A stretch of 64,000 nucleotides of DNA from Streptomyces liliifuscus (lineage in GTDB: Bacteria > Actinomycetota > Actinomycetes > Streptomycetales > Streptomycetaceae): positions 7,874,001 to 7,938,000 of the forward strand of contig NZ_CP066831.1 in assembly GCF_016598615.1 (NCBI RefSeq), in the 5' to 3' direction. Positions 1-7,884 of the stretch are shown here, one piece after another; position 1 is the stretch's first letter, and every line of letters begins with the position of its first letter. Under the pieces are notes generated by a model that saw only the letters and a list, made by a program, of their open reading frames with translations, ran no database searches and was not told where the DNA came from. The translations under genes were made by a program, and so were the position numbers.

Positions 1-227
1 ACGAGGTCAAGGGCTTCTTCGAGGTCCACAAGGGCCTGGGCACCCACCCGGGCGGCATCCACGTCGAGCTCACCGGTGACGACGTCACCGAGTGCGTGGG
101 CGGCGGCGACGAGATCTTCGTCGACGACCTGCACCAGCGCTACGAGACGGCCTGCGACCCGCGCCTCAACCGCAGCCAGTCCCTGGACCTGGCCTTCCTG
201 GTGGCGGAGATGTACCGGGACCAGTAG
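1..227 (+). CDS. 3-deoxy-7-phosphoheptulonate synthase, class II (C-terminal part)
   Basis: This is the last 75 codons of a gene cut by the window edge; the reading frame begins at base 3 and ends with TAG at 225-227. The peptide contains the stretch HPGGIHVELTGDDVTECVGG followed by a short C-terminal helix with RYETACDPRLN and FLVAEMYRDQ, which is the characteristic end of plant-like class II DAHP synthases of actinobacteria. The enzyme condenses phosphoenolpyruvate and erythrose 4-phosphate as the first step of the shikimate pathway in the cytoplasm. A perfect 12-bp hairpin follows 40 bases downstream. The gene symbol (aroG, aroH or aroF) varies between species, so it is left blank. Confidence 0.9.
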   Translation, partial: EVKGFFEVHKGLGTHPGGIHVELTGDDVTECVGGGDEIFVDDLHQRYETACDPRLNRSQSLDLAFLVAEMYRDQ

Positions 228-267
228 TGGGCCGGCAGCCGTTTCGGCTGTTACAGGAGCATGCATT

Positions 268-297
268 GGGGCGCGGATCACATACGATCCGCGCCCC
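268..297 (+). terminator. Rho-independent-type terminator after the DAHP synthase gene
   Basis: A perfect 12-bp inverted repeat (268-279 and 286-297, arm GGGGCGCGGATC) encloses a 6-base loop. A short T-run (304-308) lies a little downstream. It separates the DAHP synthase gene from the iron-regulated bfd gene. Confidence 0.85.
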
Positions 298-332
298 ATC
301 GCACTTTTGCGGCTCAGGTCAGGCGGGTAAGG

Positions 333-351
333 TTAGGTTAGCCTCACCGAT
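333..351 (+). promoter_or_regulatory. Iron box (DmdR/IdeR/DtxR-type operator) upstream of bfd
   Basis: The 19 bases TTAGGTTAGCCTCACCGAT match the actinobacterial iron-box consensus TTAGGTTAGGCTCACCTAA at 16 of 19 positions. The box lies 50 bases upstream of the bfd start. DtxR-family repressors (DmdR1 in Streptomyces) bind such sites when Fe(II) is plentiful, so bfd is expected to be derepressed in iron starvation, when stored iron has to be released. The match is seen directly; the regulator is inferred. Confidence 0.85.
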
Positions 352-400
352 TATCGGGATGGCACGACGACCCAACGAATCCCGTCGGGAGGTGATCCGC

Positions 401-634
401 GTGTACGTCTGCAACTGCTTCGGGGTGACCGAGGCGCAGGTGAAGAAGCACGCGGACGAGGGTGCCTGCACCCCCCGGCAGATAGCGTCGGCCTGCAAGG
501 CGGGCACCGACTGCGGCTCGTGCGTACGACGCATTCAGGCACTGCTGGGCAGGGGTGACTGCCCCCGGCGCGAGCTGGCCGACCAGGGCATGCCTGTGCT
601 CTCCGAAGTGGAAGCGCTGGAAGAGGCCGCCTAG
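401..634 (+). CDS. bfd: Bacterioferritin-associated ferredoxin
   Basis: A 77-residue protein with Cys4, Cys6, Cys38 and Cys41 (motifs YVCNCFG and DCGSC), the four ligands expected for the [2Fe-2S] cluster of Bfd-type ferredoxins. Bfd delivers electrons to bacterioferritin so that ferric mineral is reduced and iron is released to the cytosol. The GTG at 401 is chosen because GGGAGG at 388-393 is a well-placed ribosome binding site and because the product then starts MYVCNC like E. coli Bfd; a GTG at 392 is an alternative. The gene converges on bfr with 13 bases between the stops and lies behind an iron box. The C-terminal ~25 residues are less conserved and acidic. Confidence 0.93.
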   Translation: MYVCNCFGVTEAQVKKHADEGACTPRQIASACKAGTDCGSCVRRIQALLGRGDCPRRELADQGMPVLSEVEALEEAA

Positions 635-647
635 CTGTCCGGCCGGT

Positions 648-1127
648 TCAGCTGTCCGGCTGCTCGATGAGCTGCGCGATGTAGAGCGCCTCGCCGAGCT
701 TCTCCACCAGCTCCAGCTGGGTGTCCAGATAGTCGATGTGGTGCTCCTCGTCCTCGAGGATCGACTCGAAGATGTTCGCGGACGTGATGTCGCCCTTGGT
801 CCGCATCACCTCGATACCGCGCTTGAGCCGGTCGATCGCCTCGACCTCGACCTGCCGGTCCGCCTGGAACATCTCCGTGACCGTCTGCCCGACGCGGACG
901 TGGAACAGCCGCTGGTAGTTCGGCAGGCCGTCCAGGAAGAGGATGCGGTCGGTCAGGATCTCCGCGTGCTTCATCTCGTCGATGGACTCGTGCCGCGTGT
1001 ACTTCGCGAGCTTCGTCCAGCCGAAGTTCTCCTGCATCTTCGCGTGCAGGAAGTACTGGTTGATCGCGGTGAGTTCGGCGGTCAGCTGCTCGTTGAGGAA
1101 TTCGATGACCTCGGGATCGCCCTGCAT
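648..1127 (-). CDS. bfr: Bacterioferritin (haem-containing ferritin)
   Basis: A 159-residue ferritin-like protein of the usual Bfr length. All ferroxidase ligands sit at canonical numbers: Glu18, Glu51, His54, Glu94, Glu127 and His130, with Tyr25 nearby. Met52, the residue that binds the inter-subunit haem, is also present. The family forms 24-subunit shells that oxidise Fe(II) and store ferric mineral. The ATG at 1125-1127 is preceded by GGAAGGA and gives the standard MQGDPEVIEFLNEQL start; a longer in-frame reading would only add a non-conserved leader. The gene converges with its partner bfd. Two tandem 18-bp repeats lie about 75-110 bases upstream and may control it. Confidence 0.97.
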   Translation of the reverse strand: MQGDPEVIEFLNEQLTAELTAINQYFLHAKMQENFGWTKLAKYTRHESIDEMKHAEILTDRILFLDGLPNYQRLFHVRVGQTVTEMFQADRQVEVEAIDRLKRGIEVMRTKGDITSANIFESILEDEEHHIDYLDTQLELVEKLGEALYIAQLIEQPDS

Positions 1128-1200
1128 CGCAGAGGCTCCTTCCAAGCGGGGGGAACTGGCAGGTTGCGCCGCATGATTGCACCGGCGTAGAAGATCGTCC

Positions 1201-1237
1201 AGTAAGTGCATGCTTAGTAAGTAAGTACTTGCTTAGT
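1201..1237 (-). repeat. Two tandem 18-bp imperfect palindromes upstream of bfr
   Basis: Bases 1201-1218 read AGTAAGTGCATGCTTAGT and bases 1220-1237 read AGTAAGTACTTGCTTAGT. The copies differ only at positions 8-10 and are offset by 19 bp, close to two helical turns. Each copy is itself a near-palindrome (AAGT...RCTT). The pair lies in the gap between divergent bfr and the molybdoenzyme gene, so it could bind two repressor dimers side by side. No regulator is identified. Confidence 0.7.
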
Positions 1238-1312
1238 CCTGGTTGTACCGAGTTGTCGGGGTCGATGCGTACCTGGTCATGCCCATCGTCCGAGGTCTGT
1301 CAGGATGGAGTC

Positions 1313-1945
1313 ATGGGTCAGCCGGTGGGTCGTGAATCTGGAGAAGCAGCGCAGTCCGAGCTTCCGCCGGGGCAGCGACTTCAGCGGGGCTGGCCGGTCA
1401 CGCACTACGGGCCCGTGCCGAAGTTCCGCCCCGAGCGCTGGGAGTTCAGGGTCTTCGGCGCCACCGCCGACAGCGAGAAGCACTGCTGGACCCACGAGGA
1501 GTTCACCGCCCTGCCGTACGCCACGGTCGTGGCCGATCTGCACTGCGTCACCAAGTTCAGCATGATCGGTGCGGAGTGGGGCGGCATCCCGGCCCGTACG
1601 ATCCTGGAGATCGCCCCGCCCGCGCCCACCGTCACCCATGTGATGGTCTGGGCCGAGTACGGCTTCAGCTCGAATCTGCGCCTCGACGACTTCGCGTCCG
1701 ACCGCTCGATCTTCGCCACCCACAAGGACGGCGAACTGCTCACCGCGGAACACGGCTTCCCGCTGCGTCTCGTCGTGCCGCAGCTGTACGCGTGGAAGGG
1801 TCCCAAGTGGGTGCGCGGCGTCGAGTACATGACGGCCGACCGCCGCGGCTTCTGGGAGGAGCGCGGCTACCACAACATCGGCGACCCCTGGCGCGAACAG
1901 CGCTACTCGTACCAGGAGGAGCCCGGGGACGGACCCGAGCTCTGA
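1313..1945 (+). CDS. Sulfite-oxidase-like molybdopterin-dependent oxidoreductase
   Basis: A 210-residue soluble protein of the oxidoreductase molybdopterin-binding (sulfite oxidase/nitrate reductase fold) superfamily. The stretch ADLHCVTKFS holds the cysteine that should coordinate molybdenum, followed by WGGIPARTILE and, near the end, LYAWKGPKWVRGVEYM, all typical of the small bacterial members of the group. No signal peptide or haem domain is visible, so it is a catalytic domain that needs an outside electron partner; its substrate is unknown. The ATG at 1313 is preceded by AGGA at 1302-1305. It is transcribed away from bfr and converges on the endonuclease IV gene. Confidence 0.85.
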   Translation: MGQPVGRESGEAAQSELPPGQRLQRGWPVTHYGPVPKFRPERWEFRVFGATADSEKHCWTHEEFTALPYATVVADLHCVTKFSMIGAEWGGIPARTILEIAPPAPTVTHVMVWAEYGFSSNLRLDDFASDRSIFATHKDGELLTAEHGFPLRLVVPQLYAWKGPKWVRGVEYMTADRRGFWEERGYHNIGDPWREQRYSYQEEPGDGPEL

Positions 1946-2034
1946 GCCCCGCGCTTTCCTGAGTTCCCGAGCCGGGTTTTCCGAGCCGAGCTTCCTGAAC
2001 TGAGCCTTCCGGGCTGAGGTTCTTGAGGCTTCGC

Positions 2035-2904
2035 TCAGCCGTCCCGGAGCTTCTTCAGCCGCTCCACGTCCGCAGCGTGCCCCTCCTTGCCGCCGGGCGT
2101 CTCGATGATCAGCGGTACGCCCTCGGTGGCGGGGTGGGTCATCAGTGCACGGAACGGGTCCTCGCCGATGTGCCCGGCGCCGATGTTCTCGTGGCGGTCC
2201 TTGTGGGCGCCGGCCACGTCCTTGGAGTCGTTGGCGTGGATCAGTTTCAGCCGGCCCTCGCCGACCGTGTCCACCAGCAGGTCGAGCGTCTGGTGCATCC
2301 CGCTGGGCCCGGTGAGGTCGTGGCCCGCCGCGAAGATGTGGCAGGTGTCCAGGCAGACGCCCAGCTTCGGATGGGAGTCGAGCGCCTCGAAGTACGGTCC
2401 GAAGTCCCAGGTCCGTGAGCAGAGCGAAGAGCCCTGTCCGGCGGTCGACTCCAGCAGCAGGAACGGGTCGTCGTCGTGGGTCAGCTCGTCCAGCAGCGGC
2501 AGCAGGTGCTCGCGGACCTGCTTCAGCGCGACCGATCGCTCCCGGCCACCGGTCGCCGACCCCGTGTGCACGACGACGCCCAGCGCCCCGATGGCCCGCC
2601 CGCGCCGCAGCGAGTGCCGCAGCGACTCCACCGACTTCTCCACGGTCGCCTCGGTGTGCGAGCCGAAGTTGATCAGATAGGGCGCATGGACGTACGCGGG
2701 GATCGACTCGGCGGCGCAGGCCGCGCGGAACTCGTCGTCCTGGAGGGGGTTGCCGGGCGGAGTCGCCCAGCCGCGCGGGTTGGCGACGAAGACCTGGACG
2801 GTCTCGGCGGCCAGCTCGCGGGCGTACGAGAGGCCGACGGAGGCGAGGCCTCCGGCGACGGGGACATGGCCGCCGACGGGGTTGCGGGACTGCTGAGTGC
2901 TCAC
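2035..2904 (-). CDS. nfo: Deoxyribonuclease IV (AP endonuclease)
   Basis: A 289-residue TIM-barrel endonuclease. Metal-ligand motifs of the endonuclease IV family are visible in order: AYVHAPYLIN, VVHTGSATG, LLLESTAGQG, GVCLDTCHIFAAGHD, KLIHANDSKD, DRHENIGAGHIG and IIETPGG. The enzyme cleaves 5' to abasic sites in base-excision repair using three zinc ions. It lies alone on the minus strand between the molybdoenzyme gene (convergent, 89 bases away) and the PASTA kinase. No nearby regulatory site was recognised. Confidence 0.95.
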   Translation of the reverse strand: MSTQQSRNPVGGHVPVAGGLASVGLSYARELAAETVQVFVANPRGWATPPGNPLQDDEFRAACAAESIPAYVHAPYLINFGSHTEATVEKSVESLRHSLRRGRAIGALGVVVHTGSATGGRERSVALKQVREHLLPLLDELTHDDDPFLLLESTAGQGSSLCSRTWDFGPYFEALDSHPKLGVCLDTCHIFAAGHDLTGPSGMHQTLDLLVDTVGEGRLKLIHANDSKDVAGAHKDRHENIGAGHIGEDPFRALMTHPATEGVPLIIETPGGKEGHAADVERLKKLRDG

Positions 2905-3037
2905 CCCTTCAGGGTGTCACGCGGTCCCGGTAACCCCGTCGGCGGCCATGTCCCTGCGGGTGCCTGGGCGCGCCCGGCATGCCTGCCTGTGCCTGCGCGC
3001 CCGTCTGCTGTTGTGCCCGTCTGCGTCTGCGTCCGCG

Positions 3038-4972
3038 TCAGCGGATCTCGATCGTGATCGTCGATCCCTCGGGTGCCGTGTCGCCGCCGTCCACCGACTG
3101 GCCCTTGACCGTGTCGCCGAAGAGGCCCAGCAGACCGCGGTCCTCCTCGACCTTGAAACCGGCCGCCTCCAGCTCCTGCTTCGCGTCGTCGACGCTGTCG
3201 CCCACGACGTCCGGGACCTCGATCATCTCCGGGCCCTTGGACACCGTCAGCGTCACGGTGTCGCCGCCGGCCGCCCTGGTGTCGGGGTCCGGTGACTGCT
3301 TGGCGACCTGGCCGGCCTCGTACTCGGACGTGACCTGCTCGGAGGCGACCTCGACCGTCAGACCGGCGTCCTCCAGCTCCTGCCTGGCGTCCTCCAGGTC
3401 GTCACCCACGACGTCGGGCACGTCCACCGGGTTGCCCTTGCTGACGGTGAGCGCGATCGCCGAACCGCCGCGGCGCTCGGTGCCCGCCCCCGGCTCCGTA
3501 CGGATCACGAAGCCCACCGGTACGTCGTCGCTGAAGCCCTTGGTGACCATGCCCGCCACCAGGCCCTCGCTCTTCAGGCGCTGCTTGGCCTTGTCCAGCG
3601 AGTAGCCCTCCAGGTCCGGCACGCGCACGATCTCCGGGCCCTTGGAGACCGTCAGCGACACGGAGTCGTTGTCCCGGATCCGGGCGCCCGGTTTCGGGTC
3701 ACTGCTGATGACCCGGCCGGGCTTGACGGTGTCGCTGAAGCTGCGCTTGACGTCCTTCACGTCGAGACCGGCGTCCGTGAGCTGCTTCCTGGCCTGCGCC
3801 TCGGTCTTCGAGAGCACCGCCGGGACATTGGTGAACTGGCCGGAGTTGATGTACCAGACGCCCGCGCCGAGGCCGAGGGCCAGCAGCACCACCGCGACGA
3901 TCGCGAGCAGGCCGCGACGGGGCGCCAGCGAACGGCCGCCACGTCCACGGCGCGGCGGTTCGGGCGGCGGGGACGGCAGATAGCTCGTGCGGTTCAGCTC
4001 GGCGTCGTCGTCGTTCACCGGGAGCGGCCGCGGTACCGACAGCGAGAGCGGGATCACGCTCGTACGGTCGTCGGCGTTCTGGTGGTCCGTCGCGACCGCT
4101 TGCGGCGGGACGGCGTCCAGCTGGTCGGCGCTCAGCGCGTTCCGTGCGTCCAGGACCCGCGAGAGCAGCTCCACCGCGTCGTACGGACGGAGGTCGGGGT
4201 TGCGCGCGGTGGCCGTCGTGACCAGCTCGTCGAGCTCGTAGGCCAGGCCCGGCACGGACGCCGACGGCGGGGGCACGTCCTCGTGGAGGTGCTTGTAGAG
4301 CACGGTGGCGGGTGAGTCCCCGTAGTGCGGGCGGTCGCCGGTCAGCATCTCGAAGAGGAGGATGCCGCAGGCGTACACGTCGACCCGGGGGTCGGTCGTG
4401 CCGTTCTCTATCTGCTCCGGCGCGAGATACGACACCGTGCCGAGCACGGCCCCCGTCGTGCTGGTGACCGTGTCCACGGCCCGTACGAGGCCGAAGTCCG
4501 CCACCTTCACCCGGCCGTCGTCCCCTATCAGGACGTTCTCCGGCTTCATGTCGCGGTGCACGAACCCGGCGCGGTGCGCGGCGCCGAGCGCGGCGAGGAC
4601 CGGCTCCAGGACGTCGAGCGCGGCCCGGGGCTGCAGCGCCCCGCGCTCGCGCAGCACGTCACGCAGGGTGCATCCGGCCACGTACTCCATCGCCAGATAG
4701 ACGAAGTTGCCGTCCGTGCCCTGGTCGAAGACCTGCACCACGTTCGGGTGGGCGAGCCTGGCCACGGACTTGGCCTCGCGGATGAAGCGGTCGACGAACG
4801 TGGCGTCGGCCGCCAGCGTCGGGTGCATCACCTTGAGCGCGAGCACCCGGTCCAGGCGGGTGTCCACGGCCCGGTAGACCGTGGCCATCCCGCCGACCGC
4901 GATGCGCGCGTCGACGCGGTAGCGGCCGTCGAGCACGTGCCCGACGAGCGGGTCCTGAAGGGTCGTATCCAC
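3038..4972 (-). CDS. PknB-type Ser/Thr protein kinase with four PASTA repeats
   Basis: A 644-residue membrane kinase. The N-terminal half is a complete Hanks kinase: glycine loop (AVGGMATVYRA), Lys47 in ALKVM, HRDMKPEN, DFG and APEQ. A proline-rich juxtamembrane stretch leads to one membrane helix (about residues 358-380) and four extracellular PASTA units with repeated VPDVVGD and VTLTVSKGP motifs. PASTA units bind peptidoglycan fragments, so the protein probably senses the cell wall and phosphorylates division or wall proteins. The GTG at 4972 opens VDTTLQDPLVG. It has no clear ribosome binding site but has TACACT seven bases upstream, suggesting a leaderless message. Its position matches S. 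coelicolor PkaF (recall), but the symbol is left blank. Confidence 0.92.
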   Translation of the reverse strand: MDTTLQDPLVGHVLDGRYRVDARIAVGGMATVYRAVDTRLDRVLALKVMHPTLAADATFVDRFIREAKSVARLAHPNVVQVFDQGTDGNFVYLAMEYVAGCTLRDVLRERGALQPRAALDVLEPVLAALGAAHRAGFVHRDMKPENVLIGDDGRVKVADFGLVRAVDTVTSTTGAVLGTVSYLAPEQIENGTTDPRVDVYACGILLFEMLTGDRPHYGDSPATVLYKHLHEDVPPPSASVPGLAYELDELVTTATARNPDLRPYDAVELLSRVLDARNALSADQLDAVPPQAVATDHQNADDRTSVIPLSLSVPRPLPVNDDDAELNRTSYLPSPPPEPPRRGRGGRSLAPRRGLLAIVAVVLLALGLGAGVWYINSGQFTNVPAVLSKTEAQARKQLTDAGLDVKDVKRSFSDTVKPGRVISSDPKPGARIRDNDSVSLTVSKGPEIVRVPDLEGYSLDKAKQRLKSEGLVAGMVTKGFSDDVPVGFVIRTEPGAGTERRGGSAIALTVSKGNPVDVPDVVGDDLEDARQELEDAGLTVEVASEQVTSEYEAGQVAKQSPDPDTRAAGGDTVTLTVSKGPEMIEVPDVVGDSVDDAKQELEAAGFKVEEDRGLLGLFGDTVKGQSVDGGDTAPEGSTITIEIR

Positions 4973-4979
4973 GCAGGTG

Positions 4980-4985
4980 AGTGTA
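4980..4985 (-). promoter_or_regulatory. Candidate -10 box for a leaderless kinase transcript
   Basis: On the minus strand TACACT ends seven bases before the GTG start codon at 4972, placing transcription start at or next to the start codon. A TTGACA lies only 11 bp further upstream, too close for a normal -35, so only the -10 is supported. Confidence 0.4.
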
Positions 4986-5113
4986 CGAGCCGCCACTGTC
5001 AACGCCGCCCGCACGGGCAAATCCGGGGCGGTACTGCAGCCGAGCTGTGACGGACGTCGCACGGTGACCGATCCGTGCGGCGCCTGGATTCAGACAGGTG
5101 TTCAGGCCAAAGG

Positions 5114-5908
5114 TCAGAAAGCCGGCCTTTCCGGGTCCAACCGGGCGACACCCTCCACGGGAGACGACGCCTCGGCGAAGTGACGGCGCGGGATACGCCC
5201 CGCGCGGTACGCGAGCCGGCCCGCCTCGACCGCGTGCCGCATGCCCTCGGCCATGAGCACCGGCTCCTGCGCCCGGGTCACGGCCGAGGCGAGCATCACA
5301 CCCTGGCACCCCAGCTCCATGGCGAGCGCCGCGTCCGACGCCGTACCGGCGCCCGCGTCCAGGATCACCGGCACGCGCGCGTGCTCCACGATCAGCTGGA
5401 AGTTGTGCGGGTTGCGGATGCCCAGCCCGGACCCGATCGGCGACCCGAGCGGCATGACCGCGGCGCACCCCACGTCCTCCAGTCTGCGGGCGAGCACCGG
5501 GTCGTCGTTGGTGTACGGGAGGACCGTGAAGCCGTCGTCGACCAGGGTCTCGGCCGCGTCGAGCAGCTCGATCGGGTCGGGCAGCAGCGTGCGCTCGTCG
5601 GCGATGACCTCCAGCTTCACGAGGTCCGTGCCGAGCGCCTCACGCGCGAGCCGGGCCGTCAGCACGGCCTCCCCGGCGGTGAAGCAGCCCGCCGTGTTGG
5701 GCAGCACGCGGATGCCCAGCCGTTCCAGCACGGACAGGACCGAGCCGTGGGCCTCGGGGTTCACGCGGCGCATCGCGACCGTGGTCAGCTCGGTGCCGGA
5801 CGCGACGAGCGAGCGCTCCAGGACGTCGAGGCTGGGCGCGCCACCGGTGCCCATGATCAGACGGGACGTGAAGGACGTACCGCCGAGGACGAAGGGATCG
5901 TCGGCCAT
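5114..5908 (-). CDS. thiG: Thiazole synthase
   Basis: A 264-residue TIM-barrel enzyme starting MADDPFVLGGTSFTSRLIMGTGG. Lys98 in LVKLEVIAD corresponds to the lysine that forms the imine with 1-deoxy-D-xylulose 5-phosphate in ThiG. VLPNTAGCFTAGEAV, PLGSPIGSGLGI and DAGAGTASDAALAMELGCQGVMLASAV are family hallmarks. It builds the thiazole phosphate half of thiamine from DXP, dehydroglycine and ThiS thiocarboxylate. It is the third gene of the thiO-thiS-thiG operon, three bases after thiS, and is controlled by the TPP riboswitch upstream of thiO. Confidence 0.97.
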   Translation of the reverse strand: MADDPFVLGGTSFTSRLIMGTGGAPSLDVLERSLVASGTELTTVAMRRVNPEAHGSVLSVLERLGIRVLPNTAGCFTAGEAVLTARLAREALGTDLVKLEVIADERTLLPDPIELLDAAETLVDDGFTVLPYTNDDPVLARRLEDVGCAAVMPLGSPIGSGLGIRNPHNFQLIVEHARVPVILDAGAGTASDAALAMELGCQGVMLASAVTRAQEPVLMAEGMRHAVEAGRLAYRAGRIPRRHFAEASSPVEGVARLDPERPAF

Positions 5909-5911
5909 GGG

Positions 5912-6118
5912 TCAGCCTCCTTGGACGGCGGTGAGGACTTCGACGCGGTCTCCCTCGGAGAGGAGGGTCTTCGACCACTGCGCGCGCGGGACGACGGTTT
6001 CGTTGAGTGCGGCGGCGACACCGGAGGGAGCCGCGGTGAGCGCGGCGACGAGGGTGTCGAGGGCGGTGTCCGGGGCCAGCTGCCGCCGCTCCCCGTTGAC
6101 GAAGATGCTCATGCTCAT
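5912..6118 (-). CDS. thiS: Thiamine biosynthesis sulfur carrier protein
   Basis: A 68-residue (66 if the second Met is used) ubiquitin-like protein ending in Gly-Gly, the C-terminus that is adenylated and converted to the thiocarboxylate sulfur donor for ThiG. The pattern SIFVNGERRQL, SKTLLSEGDRVEVLTAVQGG is typical. Its start codon overlaps the thiO stop in an ATGA junction (6115-6118), so the two are translationally coupled, and thiG follows after three bases. Confidence 0.95.
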   Translation of the reverse strand: MSMSIFVNGERRQLAPDTALDTLVAALTAAPSGVAAALNETVVPRAQWSKTLLSEGDRVEVLTAVQGG

Positions 6119-7347
6119 GCGTGCTGCTCCGAGAGTGCGGCGGCGCCGAACCGCCTGGGTGTGAAGGGGCGGGCCACGTCCGGGAGTTCACCGGTGGTCA
6201 GGGCGTGCGCCATGGCGTCCCCGGTGACGGGTGTGAGGAGTACGCCGTTGCGGTAGTGGCCGGTCGCCAGCAGCAGCCCGGGGAGTCCGGTCGGGCCGAG
6301 CAGGGGCGCGTTGTCGGGGGAGGCCGGGCGCAGTCCGGCCCGCGTCTCGGTCAGCGGCAGTTCGGTGATGCCGGGGACGAGTTCGTGGGCGTCCCGCAGC
6401 AGTTCGTACACACCGCCGGCGGTCACCGTGGTGTCCCAGCCCTGCTCCTCGCTGGTCGCGCCGACGACCAGTTCGCCGCTCTCCCGCGGCACCAGATAGA
6501 TGTGGCTGCCGCGCACGACCGCCCGCACGCTGCGGCTCAGGAAGGGCGCGAACCGCTTCGGGACGGTCAGTCGCAGCACCTGTCCCTTCACGGGGCGCAC
6601 CGGCGGCAGCACGTCGTCGGGGACGCCCGTCAGACGCCCGCTGAGGCTGCCCCCGGCGAGTACGACCTGGTCCGCCGAAAGCTCGGTGCCGTCCGTCGTC
6701 ACGACTCCGACGGCCCGGTCCCGTACGACGGTCAGACGGTCCGCCCACGTCCGGTGGAAGGTCACTCCGGCCCGCTCGCAGGCCGTGACCAGGGCGGCGG
6801 AGAGCCGCCGGGGATCGACCTGGTGGTCGCTGTCGACCCGGAGCCCGCCGCGCACGCCCGGCGCGAGCATCGGCTCCAGCCGCCGGCACTCACGGCCGCT
6901 GAGCCACTCCGACTCCAGGCCCGACCGGACTTGCAGGGCGTGCACTTCGCGCAACTGGGCGCGGTCGTCGGCGTCGAGCGCGACGGCCAGCGCGCCGCAC
7001 CGCCGGTATCCGATGTCCTGGCCGGCGGCCTCGGTCAGCTCGGCCGCGAAGTCCGGATAGCGGCGCGCGGAGGCCAGGTTGAGGCCAAGCAGGGTCTGCT
7101 CGCCGTAGTGGAGTTCGGTGACGGCGGCCAGCATCCCGGCAGCGACCTGCGCGGCGCCGCCGCCGGGCTCCGGGTCCACGAGCGCGGTCGTGAACCCGCG
7201 CTGCGCGGCCCGCCAGGCCGTGACCAGGCCGATGATCCCGCCCCCGACGACCAGGACGTCCGACGTGCGCCTCGTATCGGTTGCATGGGAAGCATGGGTC
7301 GCATCGGTTGTGCCGGGTGAAACGGATGTCTCCGGTGTACGCGACAT
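6115..7347 (-). CDS. thiO: Glycine oxidase
   Basis: A 410-residue FAD-dependent amine oxidase. The dinucleotide-binding motif VVGGGIIGLVTAWRAAQRG follows a short Thr/Ser/His-rich leader of about 30 residues. DSDHQVDPRRLSAAL, VKGQVLRLTVP and the C-terminal LLLATGHYRNGVLLTPVTGD are typical of ThiO. The enzyme oxidises glycine to the imine (dehydroglycine) that ThiG uses, the aerobic alternative to ThiH. It is first in the thiO-thiS-thiG operon and has a TPP riboswitch immediately upstream. The ribosome binding site GGGAGGGG sits at the 3' edge of the riboswitch about ten bases from the ATG. Confidence 0.95.
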   Translation of the reverse strand: MSRTPETSVSPGTTDATHASHATDTRRTSDVLVVGGGIIGLVTAWRAAQRGFTTALVDPEPGGGAAQVAAGMLAAVTELHYGEQTLLGLNLASARRYPDFAAELTEAAGQDIGYRRCGALAVALDADDRAQLREVHALQVRSGLESEWLSGRECRRLEPMLAPGVRGGLRVDSDHQVDPRRLSAALVTACERAGVTFHRTWADRLTVVRDRAVGVVTTDGTELSADQVVLAGGSLSGRLTGVPDDVLPPVRPVKGQVLRLTVPKRFAPFLSRSVRAVVRGSHIYLVPRESGELVVGATSEEQGWDTTVTAGGVYELLRDAHELVPGITELPLTETRAGLRPASPDNAPLLGPTGLPGLLLATGHYRNGVLLTPVTGDAMAHALTTGELPDVARPFTPRRFGAAALSEQHA

Positions 7348-7360
7348 GGGCGTCCAGCCC

Positions 7361-7447
7361 CTCCCTTCGCCGGCATGACCCGGATCAGGTTCGTACGGTC
7401 GGAGGCCGTCCCAGCCTCCCTCTCAGCCCGGTGCGTCCGGACTCCCG
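7361..7447 (-). ncRNA. TPP riboswitch (THI element) controlling thiO-thiS-thiG
   Basis: Read on the minus strand the leader holds the conserved THI-box blocks: GCTGAGA (complement of 7421-7427), a variable hairpin with arms GGAGGC/GCCTCC, then GAACCTGATCCGG (complement of 7380-7392) and a terminal GCGAAGGGAGG. This aptamer binds thiamine pyrophosphate. The thiO ribosome binding site directly abuts the 3' end and no terminator hairpin with a T-run intervenes before the ATG at 7347, which favours translational control. Confidence 0.93.
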
Positions 7448-7510
7448 CGAGTGCTTTACGTTGGCCACCCTAGCCCTTCGCCCCAACAGCCTGTAAGGGA
7501 GCCTTCACGC

Positions 7511-7855
7511 ATGGCCCGCTCGCTCGACGGTCTCCTCCTCTCGCCGGTCGCCGACCAGGCGCCAGGTCAGGTGGGCACCCGCACCCGGTTCTCGTACCAC
7601 GAGAAGGACGGCGAGATCTGGGCCGAGTACGCGGGCGGCGATGTCGTACGCGGTCACCTCGTGGGCACGCGCGAGGGCGACCGGCTCGACTTCCGGTACG
7701 TGCAGCTGAAGGTGGACGGCACCACCTCGTCGGGGCACTGCGTCTCCTCGGTCGTCGAGCTGGCCGACGGACGGGTGCGCCTGGAGGAGACCTGGGAGTG
7801 GGAGTCCCAGGAGGGCAGCGGGACGAGTGTGGTCGAAGAGGTCAACGAGGGCTGA
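7511..7855 (+). CDS. Small conserved beta-rich protein of unknown function
   Basis: A 114-residue soluble protein with alternating hydrophobic strands and the pattern FSYHEKDGEIWAEYAGGDVVRGHLVGTREGDRLDFRYVQL, then SGHCVSSVVELADGRVRLEETWEWES. I recall similar short proteins, often mislabelled N-acetylglutamate synthase, with the same YxGGxVxxGxLxG and LxExWxW layout. Such a fold looks like a small beta barrel; no catalytic motif can be assigned. The ATG at 7511 is preceded by AAGGGAG. It diverges from the thiamine operon and is 65 bases before the FAD reductase gene. Confidence 0.65.
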   Translation: MARSLDGLLLSPVADQAPGQVGTRTRFSYHEKDGEIWAEYAGGDVVRGHLVGTREGDRLDFRYVQLKVDGTTSSGHCVSSVVELADGRVRLEETWEWESQEGSGTSVVEEVNEG

Positions 7856-7884
7856 CGCTGTGCAACAGCTCACGGATCGCGCCC

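Noticed and set aside
4980..5003. TTGACA and TACACT before the kinase gene as a complete promoter
   Set aside because: The spacing is only 11 bp, too short for a sigma-70-type promoter; only the -10 is kept as a weak candidate.
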